Shown: positions 34,639 through 44,878, counted from the stretch's first letter. The stretch: 57,228 bases of DNA from Bacillota bacterium (GCA_023443225.1 JAEZVF010000111.1:1-57228), one strand, 5' to 3'. The notes: generated from the letters alone by a model not told the origin. Numbers and translations are program-made.

Positions 34639-36606
34639 TTATTTACCAGTACATGAGATAATGTATACCGGATTTTGACCTACCATCATATGATAATCAC
34701 CCATTGTCTGTGATTTCGAAATTAAAACCTGTACTACTTCCACCTCAGCAATTTCGAAACTTTTCACACATTGAAGTGCTTCTGAAATCGTTTCTAGGGT
34801 TATTGCATTGATTACAATTCGAACTTTAGGATTTTTATGGAGGAGTAACAACATAATATCCTGCAGATTACCCGAGCTTCCGCCAATAAACGCATGCGTA
34901 GGCTCAGGTAATTGTTCCATTGCCTCCGGTGCAGTTCCTTCTACTATAACCAAATTATCTGCTCCGAATTTCTTTCTATTTTCATCTATAAGAGCAACCG
35001 CTTCTGGCTTCTTTTCAATGGCATAGACAGTACCCTCCATTGCCTGTAATGCCATTTCGACTGATACAGAACCAGTCCCTGCACCGATGTCATAAATAAT
35101 AGCATCCTTATTTAACCGCAACTTGGAAATTGATATGCTTCGAATTTCTTCCTTCGTTATAGGTACTTTACCGCGGATAAAGCTATCATCAGAAATCCCG
35201 TAGGATATAATTGAATTCTTTGCATCTGTATTACTAATTAAGACAGCACATGGTTCTGTAAATGATTGATTCATCAACTGGGATGGACTCCCTTTCGTGA
35301 TCTTCTCATTCTCATATGATAACTGTTCTCCAAGATAGATAACTACATCATTTAGTCCATAATGGATAAGCTTGCGACATAGACTTCCAACACAATCTTG
35401 TCCACCCAGTAATGAAAATACTTTTTGATTGGTTTTTACTGCACCAATCAGATTTTCATATCTCCCATGATTGCTGATAAATTTTACATCCTGCCATGTC
35501 ATCATCAATTTAGAACACAGATAAACAACAGATGAGATACCTGGTAACATCTCAAGTTCGTAATCGCCTAATATTTCAATCAATTTAGCTGCACCACTAT
35601 AAAATCCAATATCTCCAGATAAAGCAACAACAAAGCTTCGGTATTCTACATGACTGTCAATGAATTCTTTTATATCTTCTGGTCGATACGAAGTAAACAC
35701 TGGTTTGTGAAATTGTGTCAGTGCCTCCAACATACGTTTCGCCCCAATGATTACATCTGCATTTTCACAGGCATTTCTAGCTTCTATTGTCATATTATTA
35801 ATAGAGCCCATTCCTATTCCAAGCAAAGTGACTTTTTTTCTGTTCTCAATATGAAACCTCTCACCAAGGATACGCAGACACTCTTCAAATGTTACTCCTT
35901 CTTCCTGACACGGTCTGCCAATTACTATCATTTTGACCCCTGCCTTACTTGCTGCATTAAGCTTTTCCATAAAGCCACCTGCACTACCTGATTCCTTGGT
36001 CACTAGATATTTTGCATCAATTTGTTTTAACATCGCATAGTTTAGTTCTTCTCTAAATGGGCCTTGCATACAGATAAGATTTCTACCCTCAAATCCCAGC
36101 TTCTGGCACTCATTAACAACAGTCGAAGTTGACAAAACTCTGGCAAAGAAGCGTTTGCTATAATCTGGTATCTGTGTAAATTTTGCCAGTTCCTTACTTC
36201 CTGTGGTAAGAAGTACATTCCCTTCCGTAGATTTCAGAAGCTGAACAGCATCTTCCACTGTATCTAAATAAGTACAATGTTCTGTTTGTTCCTGAATGCT
36301 TCCTCTAAGCATTCTCATATATTCTTTCCCTGTTTCCATACAAGCCTGTTTTATGTTTTGTGAAACCAAAACCGCATACGGATGTGTTGCATCGATAACT
36401 AGAGATAATTCTTGCTGAATAAAGATAGTTCTCATTTCTTCCTTTGTCAGACGCTTTGATGTTACCGTTATATCATCCCCCTTTGGAAGAAGTTTTTCAC
36501 CGTATTCCGTTGCTACACAAACATGGACTGTAATACCAACCCTGACTAAATATTCTGCAATCCTTCTTCCTTCCACGGTACCAGCAAAAATAAGAATCCT
36601 ACTCAT
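34639..36606 (-). CDS. cbiJET: CbiJ-CbiE-CbiT fusion protein
   Basis: About 655 residues that combine three corrin enzymes. Residues 1-255 are CbiJ, the precorrin-6A reductase (ILIFAGTVEGRRIAEYL, VIDATHPYAV, YLVTKESGSAGGFMEKL). Residues 258-460 are CbiE, the C5-methyltransferase (VTLLGIGMGSINNMTIEA, ALSGDIGFYSGA, MLPGISSVVYLC). Residues 465-650 are CbiT, the C15-methyltransferase and decarboxylase (GKVPITKEEIRS, YDIGAGTGSVSVEMAL, AFIGGSSGNLQDI). CbiET fusions are common; adding CbiJ is much less usual in my knowledge. The start is at the ATG at 36606 with AAGGAGG upstream. A longer frame overlaps cbiH. Confidence 0.93.
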   Translation of the reverse strand: MSRILIFAGTVEGRRIAEYLVRVGITVHVCVATEYGEKLLPKGDDITVTSKRLTKEEMRTIFIQQELSLVIDATHPYAVLVSQNIKQACMETGKEYMRMLRGSIQEQTEHCTYLDTVEDAVQLLKSTEGNVLLTTGSKELAKFTQIPDYSKRFFARVLSTSTVVNECQKLGFEGRNLICMQGPFREELNYAMLKQIDAKYLVTKESGSAGGFMEKLNAASKAGVKMIVIGRPCQEEGVTFEECLRILGERFHIENRKKVTLLGIGMGSINNMTIEARNACENADVIIGAKRMLEALTQFHKPVFTSYRPEDIKEFIDSHVEYRSFVVALSGDIGFYSGAAKLIEILGDYELEMLPGISSVVYLCSKLMMTWQDVKFISNHGRYENLIGAVKTNQKVFSLLGGQDCVGSLCRKLIHYGLNDVVIYLGEQLSYENEKITKGSPSQLMNQSFTEPCAVLISNTDAKNSIISYGISDDSFIRGKVPITKEEIRSISISKLRLNKDAIIYDIGAGTGSVSVEMALQAMEGTVYAIEKKPEAVALIDENRKKFGADNLVIVEGTAPEAMEQLPEPTHAFIGGSSGNLQDIMLLLLHKNPKVRIVINAITLETISEALQCVKSFEIAEVEVVQVLISKSQTMGDYHMMVGQNPVYIISCTGK

Positions 36607-36643
36607 AGCCAGCCTCCTTCCATAGGTATATTTTTCTGTTCTT

Positions 36644-37372
36644 CTATAATTCATATCCCCTTGGGGTAATGATCCGTCCATTGATGATTTTCGTTTGCGA
36701 ATTACCAATAAAAACGGTTGTAAACATATCTACTTTTGTTACTCTTAACTCCTCTAACGTCATGACACAACTTGTTTCTCCATCGCGTCCAATATTACCC
36801 GCTATACCGCAGGCAGTCCCCGGCTTTTTATATTTCAAAACAATATCACACGCTTTCTGTAAATAATCGAAACGTTTTTTACTGGAGGGATTGTATAAAC
36901 AGATTACAAAATCTGCTTTTGCTGCATATTCCAATCTACTTTCGATTTTTTCCCATGGAGTCATGAGATCACTAAGACTTATTACAGCAAAATCATGCAT
37001 AAGTGGTGCACCAAGGATTGCTCCACCAGTGAGTGCTGCAGTAACTCCTGGTATAATTTCAATACTCGTTTCTGGGTACTGTTCTCCAAGTTCCAACATA
37101 AGTCCTGACATTCCGTAGACGCCTGCATCCCCGCTACAAATCATAGACACCGTATTCCCTTTATTCGCTTCTTCAAAAGCAAGAATGCATCGATCCACTT
37201 CCTTTTTCATCGGAGTGGTTAAAAACTCCTTCTTTGGAAAATACGTCATGACCAAATCAACATAAACCGTATATCCAACGATGACATCACTGTTTTCCAA
37301 GGCTTTCACTGCTTTCATTGTCATCTGTTCATACTCGCCCGGGCCAATGCCAACAACATATATTTTATTCAA
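36644..37372 (-). CDS. cbiH: Cobalt-precorrin-3B C17-methyltransferase
   Basis: 242 residues of the tetrapyrrole methyltransferase family. CbiH methylates C17 and drives ring contraction. Visible are KIYVVGIGPGEYEQMTMKA, the SAM-site loop SGDAGVYGMSGL and EIIPGVTAALTGGAILGAPL, DFAVISLSDLMTPWE and the C-terminal GIAGNIGRDGE. It overlaps cbiG by four bases (ATGA). It lacks the iron-sulphur extension found in some CbiH60-type fusions. Confidence 0.93.
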   Translation of the reverse strand: MNKIYVVGIGPGEYEQMTMKAVKALENSDVIVGYTVYVDLVMTYFPKKEFLTTPMKKEVDRCILAFEEANKGNTVSMICSGDAGVYGMSGLMLELGEQYPETSIEIIPGVTAALTGGAILGAPLMHDFAVISLSDLMTPWEKIESRLEYAAKADFVICLYNPSSKKRFDYLQKACDIVLKYKKPGTACGIAGNIGRDGETSCVMTLEELRVTKVDMFTTVFIGNSQTKIINGRIITPRGYEL

Positions 37373-38412
37373 AATCTTACACTCCAGTCTTCTTTTGCTA
37401 TACTAACAGTTACTCCACTATTCGTATATTTTTTCTGTATCATGATTCCGTTACTGCTCCCTAGAATTGCTGCTCTTTCACACACATTTCCAACACCTGT
37501 CACAGACTTAACATAATTCGATTCACTATAGATTCCCTGTACCTTTTCCAATATTTCTGCAGGATAAGTAATCAATTTCAGATTCAATCTGTCACAAAAC
37601 TCCAATAGTCCTGCTTCCTCTTTTTTTAAATCGATTGATGCCACATTTGAAATGGAATGAAGGGAAATCTGGTTTAATCCCAATACTTCTAAAACAACAT
37701 TTTCAATTTCATCTGCAGTTTTCCCTTTTCTACAACCGATTCCTAACGTGATAATTTTAGGAATAAGAATAAGCGTTTTTTCAAATGGTTCTTTCTTTTC
37801 ATTTAAAGAAATACAAATTCCATATTCGCAGTCATTATTATCTGTTATGTTATCCGGAAGGGAAACATTTACCGGAAATTCACTCTCAAAGCCAACTCGT
37901 ATTTCATTCAATATCGCTGCCGATACTGCTTTCGCATAATCCATTCTCGAAATATATAAATTATTTTTTTTAGCAAATAAATCAACTGCAAATTTTTGAT
38001 TAATATCCGTCGCTGTTGTTATTACAGGAATAGTTCCTAAATGCCTCGCTATTTTATATGCCAACTCATTTGCACCACCAATATGACCCGAAAGAAGCGG
38101 TATCACAAATTCTCCTTTTTCATCAATTACAAGAATTGCAGGATCCGTACGTTTATCTTTGATAAAGGGAGCAATTGTTCTTACCGCAATACCTGTAGCA
38201 CCAACAAATATAATCCCATCTGCCTTTTCAAACTGCTCTTTTGCCCACTCTTTCAAAGGCTTATTGATAGATTCCATTTTTAGTCCTTTTGCATACTCTC
38301 CAGCAGTAAATGCACTCGCATCATATCCCTGGTCGCTTAGAAATATTGAAAGAAGATGCCCCAGGTTTGTACCATTTTGTGTAAAGCTGATCAAACTGAT
38401 TTTCATTCCCAT
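37369..38412 (-). CDS. cbiG: Cobalt-precorrin-5A hydrolase
   Basis: 347 residues. CbiG opens the delta-lactone and releases acetaldehyde, the extrusion step specific to the anaerobic route. Recognisable parts are DGIIFVGATGIAVRTIAPFI, DPAILVIDEKGEFVIPLLSGHIGGANELA, TTATDINQKFAVDLFA and the C-terminal domain beginning TLGIGCRKGKTADEI. AGGAGAAG precedes the ATG. Confidence 0.94.
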   Translation of the reverse strand: MGMKISLISFTQNGTNLGHLLSIFLSDQGYDASAFTAGEYAKGLKMESINKPLKEWAKEQFEKADGIIFVGATGIAVRTIAPFIKDKRTDPAILVIDEKGEFVIPLLSGHIGGANELAYKIARHLGTIPVITTATDINQKFAVDLFAKKNNLYISRMDYAKAVSAAILNEIRVGFESEFPVNVSLPDNITDNNDCEYGICISLNEKKEPFEKTLILIPKIITLGIGCRKGKTADEIENVVLEVLGLNQISLHSISNVASIDLKKEEAGLLEFCDRLNLKLITYPAEILEKVQGIYSESNYVKSVTGVGNVCERAAILGSSNGIMIQKKYTNSGVTVSIAKEDWSVRF

Positions 38413-38445
38413 TGCTTCTCCTATTTATGCGTAATAATATATCAA

Positions 38446-39204
38446 TCATTTACTCGCTGTCCTGAATTCTGTTGAAAAGGAGGGATTATAGAGCTCTGAA
38501 CGGCTGTATTTGCTTTGGGATATAACATCACCCACGATAATCAAAGCAGTTTTATTTACCTTATTCTCTTCTGCTGTTTGTGCAAGCGTTTCAACAGTAC
38601 AAATATATTTCTTTTCATCTTTCCATGTTGCTTTATACACAATTGCTGCTGGAGTATTCTTATCATATCCTCCCAAGATTAGCTGCTCGGATAACTGTTT
38701 TAGCATTCCGGTGCTAAGGAAAATAACCATGGTAGCTTGATGTGCTGCAAAGGAAGCTATTGTTTCTTTTGCAGGAACCTGTGTTCTACCTGCCATTCGC
38801 GTTATTATTACACTTTGGGAAACATCTGGCAATGTATATTCAAGGTTCAAAGCAGATGCTGCACCACAAAATGAACTGACCCCAGGGCAGACTTCATAAG
38901 CGATGTTTTTTTCATCAAGAATATCCATCTGTTCTCTAATTGCGCCATATAAACATGGATCTCCCGTATGAAGTCTAACTATTACTTTTCTTTCTGTTTC
39001 TCCGTGAAGCATTACTTCTATTACCTCTTCCAAGGTCATTGTTGCACTATTATAGACTTCACAGTCCGTTTTCCTTACCTCAAGAAGTTCCGGATTCACC
39101 AGGGAGCCTGCATATATGATTATGTCTGCCTTCTCTAAAAGCTTTTGTCCACGAACAGTAATTAAATCAACTGCCCCAGAGCCAGCACCAACAAAATGTA
39201 CCAT
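38446..39204 (-). CDS. cbiF: Cobalt-precorrin-4 C11-methyltransferase
   Basis: 252 residues. Typical tetrapyrrole methyltransferase with VHFVGAGSGAVDLITVRG, YAGSLVNPELL, RLHTGDPCLYGAIREQ and CPGVSSFCGAASAL, plus the CbiF-type SQSVIITRMAGRTQVP. The start follows the cbiL stop directly and has GGAGG upstream. Within the operon the methyltransferases are grouped L-F-G-H-JET in near reaction order. Confidence 0.94.
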   Translation of the reverse strand: MVHFVGAGSGAVDLITVRGQKLLEKADIIIYAGSLVNPELLEVRKTDCEVYNSATMTLEEVIEVMLHGETERKVIVRLHTGDPCLYGAIREQMDILDEKNIAYEVCPGVSSFCGAASALNLEYTLPDVSQSVIITRMAGRTQVPAKETIASFAAHQATMVIFLSTGMLKQLSEQLILGGYDKNTPAAIVYKATWKDEKKYICTVETLAQTAEENKVNKTALIIVGDVISQSKYSRSELYNPSFSTEFRTASK

Positions 39205-39888
39205 TTAGTCCTCCTTCACGATGATTAAGGAATAATAACCTGCATCATCCTTTATTTCATCCAGACTTCGATATATTTTTTCATCTTCCATTCCACAGTT
39301 TTCAACCATTGATACCTGACAATCGATAGTTTTTAAATATTCTATAACTGTACTTATTTTCTTTCCTGATTTCATCAATACTTTGGTGCCTGAAAGTGCT
39401 ATCGTATCTTCGACATGGTAAGATGACGGAACAACATGTAGCTGTTCGTTTCTTTCTACAAGTCCCTGATTTAGTTTTGCAGCTACAGCACAGAAGGAGG
39501 GGATTCCGCTTATTATTTCTGTTTCATATCCACTTTCTTTAATTCTTTTATGCAAATAAATATAAGTAGAATAAATCGTAGGATCTCCTAGAGTGAGAAA
39601 AGCCACTGTTTTTCCCCGTTCTAAATAATTGATGATTTCTTCTGCTCCCTTTTTATGACTGTCCTCAAGGTGCTTCTCATCTTTCGTCATGGGCATAGGA
39701 ATTGAAATAACTTTCTTTGTATCTAATTGACTAATAGCCTTTTTTGCAATCCGGTAGGCTACACTATCTTCTTTTTGCTCACCGGGTACTGCTAGTATAT
39801 CTGCTTCTTTTATAATTCGTACTGCCTTTATCGTTAACAGCTCGGGATCTCCCGGTCCTACTCCTACTCCGTATAATTTTCCAAACAT
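39205..39888 (-). CDS. cbiL: Cobalt-precorrin-2 C20-methyltransferase
   Basis: 227 residues. CbiL adds the C20 methyl group to cobalt-sirohydrochlorin. Motifs are LYGVGVGPGDPELLTIKAVR, PMPMTKDEKHLEDSH, FLTLGDPTIYSTYIYLHK and EIISGIPSFCAVAAKL. The start overlaps the end of cbiD by 25 nt, and AAGGAG lies upstream inside cbiD. Confidence 0.94.
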   Translation of the reverse strand: MFGKLYGVGVGPGDPELLTIKAVRIIKEADILAVPGEQKEDSVAYRIAKKAISQLDTKKVISIPMPMTKDEKHLEDSHKKGAEEIINYLERGKTVAFLTLGDPTIYSTYIYLHKRIKESGYETEIISGIPSFCAVAAKLNQGLVERNEQLHVVPSSYHVEDTIALSGTKVLMKSGKKISTVIEYLKTIDCQVSMVENCGMEDEKIYRSLDEIKDDAGYYSLIIVKED

Positions 39889-41021
39889 CGAAGTAACTCC
39901 TTTGCATTTTCTGTTTGTCCTAATATTCCATACTGGTTAGAAAAGATAATTGCTCCAATCTCTATTGATTCATAAGCTCTGCGGTTCAGATAGTATTGTA
40001 TCTTTTCCATGACATTTTTCATTGTTTTTTCCATGACTTTGGATGCTTCCAATATGGTTATTGCCTCATCCGTAGTTACGCACTTTAATACTTCTTCTAA
40101 TGTATGTATGGACGCTCCTGCTAAAACAGCATTAGCAGCCAGAATTTCCATTCTTGCATCTGCATACTTTGAATGAGTGTTCATAATACCGCCTGCCACT
40201 TTTATAAACTTACCGATATGACTTATAAATAAGACTCCTTTTACACCTAACTCGATTGCTATATCAATCGCTTCGCCTACGTAATTACTAAATTTAATAG
40301 AATGAACATTGGGAACCTCTATATTTTCTCTTGTAAAATCCACACCATAATTTCCTGGTGACAGTAGCAAATATTCTAAACCATTTGCAACAACCATTCT
40401 CATTTCTACCCGTATACTTTCAATAATTGCGGCTTCGCTCATCGGTTCTACAATACCACTTGTACCAAGAACAGATATGCCACCTACAATCCCCAAATTG
40501 GGATTAAATGTTCGTTTTGCAATTTCTACTCCCTCTGGAATAATAATATCTACGTTAATTCCGCCAGCGTAATCGTTCTCATCGCACACTTCCATTACTG
40601 CATCCGTTATCATTTGTCTTGGTACTTTATTGATTGCCGCATTACCTCTGGGTTGTTCTAATCCACTTTTGGTTACTCTGCCTACACCAAGGCCTCCATC
40701 GACACAGATGATACCTTTCTCATTCTTTGTAACCTTTGCATAGACCATGATACCATTGGTTACATCCGGATCGTCCCCACTGTCTTTTTGAACAGCACAA
40801 ATAACAAAATCTTTCTCCATGGTAATATCTAAAATTCTTAAATTCAATCGGATCCCTTTGGGAGTCATCAGATCCACAAAATGAACTTTATTTTTACAAA
40901 TCATCATTAAAGTGGCAGCTTTTGCTGCAGCCGCTGCACATGAACCGGTAGTATATCCATATCTTAATTTCTTATTATCCTTCAATATATATAAATCTTC
41001 TAAACCATTCTTATAGTCCAC
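39864..41021 (-). CDS. cbiD: Cobalt-precorrin-5B C1-methyltransferase
   Basis: 385 residues. CbiD is an unusual corrin C1-methyltransferase unrelated to the others. The diagnostic N-terminal motif is RYGYTTGSCAAAAAKAA, with DSGDDPDVTNG, GLGVGRVTKSGL, GGISVLGTSGIVEPMSE and SHIGKFIKVAGGIMNTHS further on. It starts with GTG behind AAAGGAGGG. CbiD marks the anaerobic pathway. Confidence 0.96.
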   Translation of the reverse strand: MDYKNGLEDLYILKDNKKLRYGYTTGSCAAAAAKAATLMMICKNKVHFVDLMTPKGIRLNLRILDITMEKDFVICAVQKDSGDDPDVTNGIMVYAKVTKNEKGIICVDGGLGVGRVTKSGLEQPRGNAAINKVPRQMITDAVMEVCDENDYAGGINVDIIIPEGVEIAKRTFNPNLGIVGGISVLGTSGIVEPMSEAAIIESIRVEMRMVVANGLEYLLLSPGNYGVDFTRENIEVPNVHSIKFSNYVGEAIDIAIELGVKGVLFISHIGKFIKVAGGIMNTHSKYADARMEILAANAVLAGASIHTLEEVLKCVTTDEAITILEASKVMEKTMKNVMEKIQYYLNRRAYESIEIGAIIFSNQYGILGQTENAKELLRCLENYTE

Positions 41022-41059
41022 GTGAATCCAACCCTCCTTTCAAAGAATCAAACCAGACT

Positions 41060-42346
41060 TTAGTTAACTGTAGCTTCTAAATAACCATCAATCACATTCA
41101 GGGTTTGTTTTATTTCATCCTCCCCATGTGCCACTGATAAAAACATGGCCTCAAACTGTGCCGGAGCCAAATAAATGCCATTGTTCAACATATGTTTAAA
41201 AAACGCCTTATATTGTTCCGTATCTGAATTCTTTGCTGATGAATAATCATACACTCCTTCCCTAGAAAAGAACAAACTGCCTAAGGAACCAGCATAATTC
41301 ATTTGAAATGATTTACCAGCTCGTTTGAATTTCTTCTCAATCTCGGAAAATAGCCATTTGCCCTTCTGATTGAGCTTAGTATAATAATCAGGATTTTCTT
41401 TTAAAATTGTTAGTTGGGTGTAACCTGCTGTCATTGCAACAGGATTGCCACTTAAGGTACCTGCTTGATAAACAGCTCCTAGAGGTGCTACTACCTCCAT
41501 AATTTCTCTGCGACCGCCATATGCTCCAACCGGCATACCTGCTCCAATGATTTTTCCGTAGGTAGTCAAATCTGGAGTGACTCCAAAATATCCTTGTGCA
41601 CCTTCGATTCCAAGACGAAAGCCAGTGATTACTTCATCAAATATCAGCACAGTTCCATTCTCATCACACAACTTCCTAATTCCCTGTAAAAATCCTTCTT
41701 TAGGAAGTACCACTCCCATATTGGCTGCGATAGGCTCAACAATGATTGCCGCAATTTTCCTTCCATACTGATTGAATAAATCCTGTACACCTGAAAGATC
41801 ATTATAATTTGCTGTAAGTGTATCAGCTGTACAGCCTTTTGGTACGCCCAAGCTATCCGGAACTCCTCCTGACATAACACCTGATCCTGCTTTTACAAGC
41901 AATCCATCGCTATGTCCATGATAGCATCCATTGAATTTAATGATTTTATCACGACCAGTGTATCCCCTTGCAACCCGGATGGCACTCATAACTGCTTCGG
42001 TTCCTGAATTCACCATTCGAACCATATCGATAGAAGGAACCAGTTCACAAATCATTTTTGCCATTTTTACTTCTATCTCTGTAACAGCTCCAAAGCTCAA
42101 TCCATCTTGGCATGCTTGTACAACACCTTCCAATACTTTTGGATGATTATGACCTAAAATCATCGGTCCCCAAGAACAGATATAATCAATATATCTATTG
42201 CCATCAATGTCATACAAAAAAGGACCTTCTGAACGACTGATAAATCTTGGGCTTTCACCGACAGAGCCAAATGCCCTTACCGGACTATTTACTCCTCCCG
42301 GTATATATTTCAGTGCTTCACGAAAAAGCTCTTCTGACCTGGTCAT
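41060..42346 (-). CDS. hemL: Glutamate-1-semialdehyde 2,1-aminomutase
   Basis: 428 residues, a PLP enzyme making 5-aminolevulinate, the second step of the C5 route. Landmarks are YIPGGVNSPVRAFG, GPFLYDIDGNRYIDYICSWG, MVNSGTEAVMSAIRVARG, CYHGHSDGLLVKAGSG, IFDEVITGFR and the PLP lysine in TYGKIIGAGMPVGAYGG. It overlaps the hemB stop by one base. Confidence 0.97.
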   Translation of the reverse strand: MTRSEELFREALKYIPGGVNSPVRAFGSVGESPRFISRSEGPFLYDIDGNRYIDYICSWGPMILGHNHPKVLEGVVQACQDGLSFGAVTEIEVKMAKMICELVPSIDMVRMVNSGTEAVMSAIRVARGYTGRDKIIKFNGCYHGHSDGLLVKAGSGVMSGGVPDSLGVPKGCTADTLTANYNDLSGVQDLFNQYGRKIAAIIVEPIAANMGVVLPKEGFLQGIRKLCDENGTVLIFDEVITGFRLGIEGAQGYFGVTPDLTTYGKIIGAGMPVGAYGGRREIMEVVAPLGAVYQAGTLSGNPVAMTAGYTQLTILKENPDYYTKLNQKGKWLFSEIEKKFKRAGKSFQMNYAGSLGSLFFSREGVYDYSSAKNSDTEQYKAFFKHMLNNGIYLAPAQFEAMFLSVAHGEDEIKQTLNVIDGYLEATVN

Positions 42347-43329
42347 TAACCAATCCTCCCTTCGTCAATACATCTTGCAAGTTCCTTAGCAAAATATGTG
42401 ATATACACATTTGCACCTGCACGATATGCTCCTGCTGCCATTTCGCATATAATGTCACTTTCCTGAATAAATCCTGCTTTAGCTGCAGCTTTTACCATTG
42501 CATACTCACCGCTTACACTATATGCTGCAATCGGAACCCTGACCGAATTCGACACCTCACTTATCACATCGTGATAGGAAAGCGCTGGCTTTACCATAAT
42601 CATATCTGCACCCTCTTCGATATCAAGCAAAGCTTCTTTGATAGCTTCTCTTTTATTGTGATAATCCATTTGATAAGCCTTTCGATCACCAAAAGAGGGA
42701 GCTGAACCTGCTGCTTCCCGGAATGGGCCATAAAATGCTGATGCGTATTTCACCGCGTAAGACATGATTGGTATATCTTCAAAATGATTGCTATCTAACA
42801 TTCTTCTAATCGCACTTATTCTACCATCCATCATATCCGAAGGTGCAATGAGATCTGCTCCTGCCTGTGCATGTGACAATGCTATTTTCGCCAAATATTC
42901 TAAAGTGCTGTCATTATCAACCGTGTCTCCGTTTAAAATTCCACAATGACCATGGGAAGTGTATTCACACATACATACATCTGTGATACAGTACATCTGC
43001 GGAAAATTCTTCTTTATAGAACGTAGTGATTTCTGAATAATCCCATTTTCAGCAAACGCTGAGCTTCCACACTCATCCTTTTCCTCTGGGATTCCAAATA
43101 ACAACACTTTGTCGATTCCGACTTTTACTAATTCCTCTATTTTATATGGAAGACGATCAATACTATAGCGAAATTGTCCTTCCATCGACTTTATTTCTTC
43201 TTCTATTCCAGCTCCCTCTTTAATAAACACAGGATAAACCAATGATGAGCGATCCATCCTTATTTCTCTCACCATCTTTCTAAGTACTGCGTTATTTCTT
43301 AATCTTCTTGGTCTTTGAGTTATATCCAT
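42346..43329 (-). CDS. hemB: Porphobilinogen synthase
   Basis: About 327 residues. It condenses two 5-aminolevulinates. The zinc-binding cysteines are in TDVCMCEYTSHGHCG, and the Schiff-base lysines lie in MSYAVKYASAFYGPFREAA and DMIMVKPALSYHD, with the usual RPRRLR start. I place the start at MDITQRPRRLR (43329); the open frame reaches 43383 from a TTG that overlaps the previous gene. The ribosome site is weak for either choice. Confidence 0.95.
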   Translation of the reverse strand: MDITQRPRRLRNNAVLRKMVREIRMDRSSLVYPVFIKEGAGIEEEIKSMEGQFRYSIDRLPYKIEELVKVGIDKVLLFGIPEEKDECGSSAFAENGIIQKSLRSIKKNFPQMYCITDVCMCEYTSHGHCGILNGDTVDNDSTLEYLAKIALSHAQAGADLIAPSDMMDGRISAIRRMLDSNHFEDIPIMSYAVKYASAFYGPFREAAGSAPSFGDRKAYQMDYHNKREAIKEALLDIEEGADMIMVKPALSYHDVISEVSNSVRVPIAAYSVSGEYAMVKAAAKAGFIQESDIICEMAAGAYRAGANVYITYFAKELARCIDEGRIG

Positions 43330-43372
43330 GTTTTTCGCCAATCCTCTCTCTATTACATAAAGACACTCTTTA

Positions 43373-44878
43373 TTATACTCCAACTAATTCCTCTATCGTT
43401 TCAACCAAACTGTCTATCGTTGCTTTTTTTGCCATCCAGGTTGTCATGTTATACTTTTGGGCTTCTGTCTTCGTTTGCTCTCCAATGCAGACTGCATTTA
43501 CCAGGCTATAATCCAATTCTCCGGTTGCCTGGATAAAACCTTTTACCGTAGATTTACTTGTAAATACTGCAAAGTCAATATTCTTACGTTCAAACTCATC
43601 TCTTAAGTTGATTAAATCAGGTACAGAATATACCGTATCATAAGTAGGTATATCCATTACACTTAATAAAGGATTCTTTCTTATCTCTTCAATTATTTCT
43701 TCATTACCGATGCTCGCCCTTGGAATCAGTATTCGATCTCCATCTGAACAATTCATTCTGACTGCTTCTCCAAGTGACCTGCCATCGTACTTTTCCGGTA
43801 ACAGATTAATCAGTATTCCCTTTTCCTCTACTTTCCGTCTGGTTCCTTCTCCAATCGCTGCAATCTTAATACCCACCAGTCTTCTGATATCTATTCTCGC
43901 TTCTCGCATCGCATCAAAAAACACTTCTACTCCAGAAGGACTTGTAAACACCAGCCACTGGAATTGTTCCAGACATAAAAGAGCATCCTTTAGTCTTTCG
44001 TTTTCTTTTACTGGTCTAATTCGTATTGTTGGAATCTCCAGTACTTCTGCCCCCTTGTTTTTCAGCTTTTCTGAAAGGGTTGATATTAGTTCTTTGGGTC
44101 TGGTAACCAAAATCTTCTTCCCAGCCAGTGGCAGCTTTTCGTACCAAGAAAAATCATTCGCAAGTTGACACACTTTACCCACTACAATAATAGCCGGAGT
44201 TTGACCACCTTGCTTTCTCACTTCCTGTTCCAGTGTGCTGATTGTCGCAACAATTCGTTTCTGTTTTGATGTTGTTCCTTTTTGCAGGATTGCAGCTGGC
44301 ATATCATTTTCCATACCTGCATTCACGAGACCATTACAGATATCTGCAAGTGCAGAAGCCCCCATTAAGAACACCAGAGTTCCCCCGGTATGAACAAGAG
44401 CTTCAAAATCTATATCATACTGCTTATCCTTCCCTTTATTCCCCGTAATGATATGTACGGAGGAGCAGTAATCACGATGGGTTACTGGAATTCCATGATA
44501 TGCCGGAACTGATATTGCAGATGTTATACCCGGGACTATTTCATAAGGAACACCATATTTACTTAACAGCTCTAGTTCCTCTCCACCTCTTCCAAATAAG
44601 AACGGATCTCCGCCCTTAAGTCGAACCACGCATTTCCCCTGGAGAGCTTCTTCTAACAAAATCTGATTGATCTGTTCCTGAGGCATGGTGTGATTACCTG
44701 CTCTCTTACCAACATCGATGCACTTTGCTGTCTCCGGTATCAGCATGAGGATTCCCTGTCCAATCAGTCTGTCGTATACCACTACATCAGCTTGTTCAAT
44801 TACCTTTTTCGCTTTAATTGTAAGTAAGTCTGTTTCAGCAGGACCTGCTCCCACAAGCCAAACCTTTCCTTTGCTCAT
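43373..44878 (-). CDS. cobA-hemD: Uroporphyrinogen-III methyltransferase / synthase fusion
   Basis: About 501 residues. Residues 1-245 are the SAM-dependent methyltransferase making precorrin-2 (VWLVGAGPAETDLLTIKA, YDRLIGQGIL, RLKGGDPFLFGRGGEEL, VPGITSAISVPAYHGIPVTHR). Residues 255-500 are uroporphyrinogen-III synthase (KILVTRPKELISTLSEKL, WLVFTSPSGVEVFFDAM, IAAIGEGTRRKVEEKG, FAVFTSKSTVKGF). Such fusions are common in Firmicutes. The start is the ATG at 44878, four bases into hemC (ATGA), with GGAG correctly spaced. The fusion diverts uroporphyrinogen towards the corrin branch. Confidence 0.95.
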   Translation of the reverse strand: MSKGKVWLVGAGPAETDLLTIKAKKVIEQADVVVYDRLIGQGILMLIPETAKCIDVGKRAGNHTMPQEQINQILLEEALQGKCVVRLKGGDPFLFGRGGEELELLSKYGVPYEIVPGITSAISVPAYHGIPVTHRDYCSSVHIITGNKGKDKQYDIDFEALVHTGGTLVFLMGASALADICNGLVNAGMENDMPAAILQKGTTSKQKRIVATISTLEQEVRKQGGQTPAIIVVGKVCQLANDFSWYEKLPLAGKKILVTRPKELISTLSEKLKNKGAEVLEIPTIRIRPVKENERLKDALLCLEQFQWLVFTSPSGVEVFFDAMREARIDIRRLVGIKIAAIGEGTRRKVEEKGILINLLPEKYDGRSLGEAVRMNCSDGDRILIPRASIGNEEIIEEIRKNPLLSVMDIPTYDTVYSVPDLINLRDEFERKNIDFAVFTSKSTVKGFIQATGELDYSLVNAVCIGEQTKTEAQKYNMTTWMAKKATIDSLVETIEELVGV

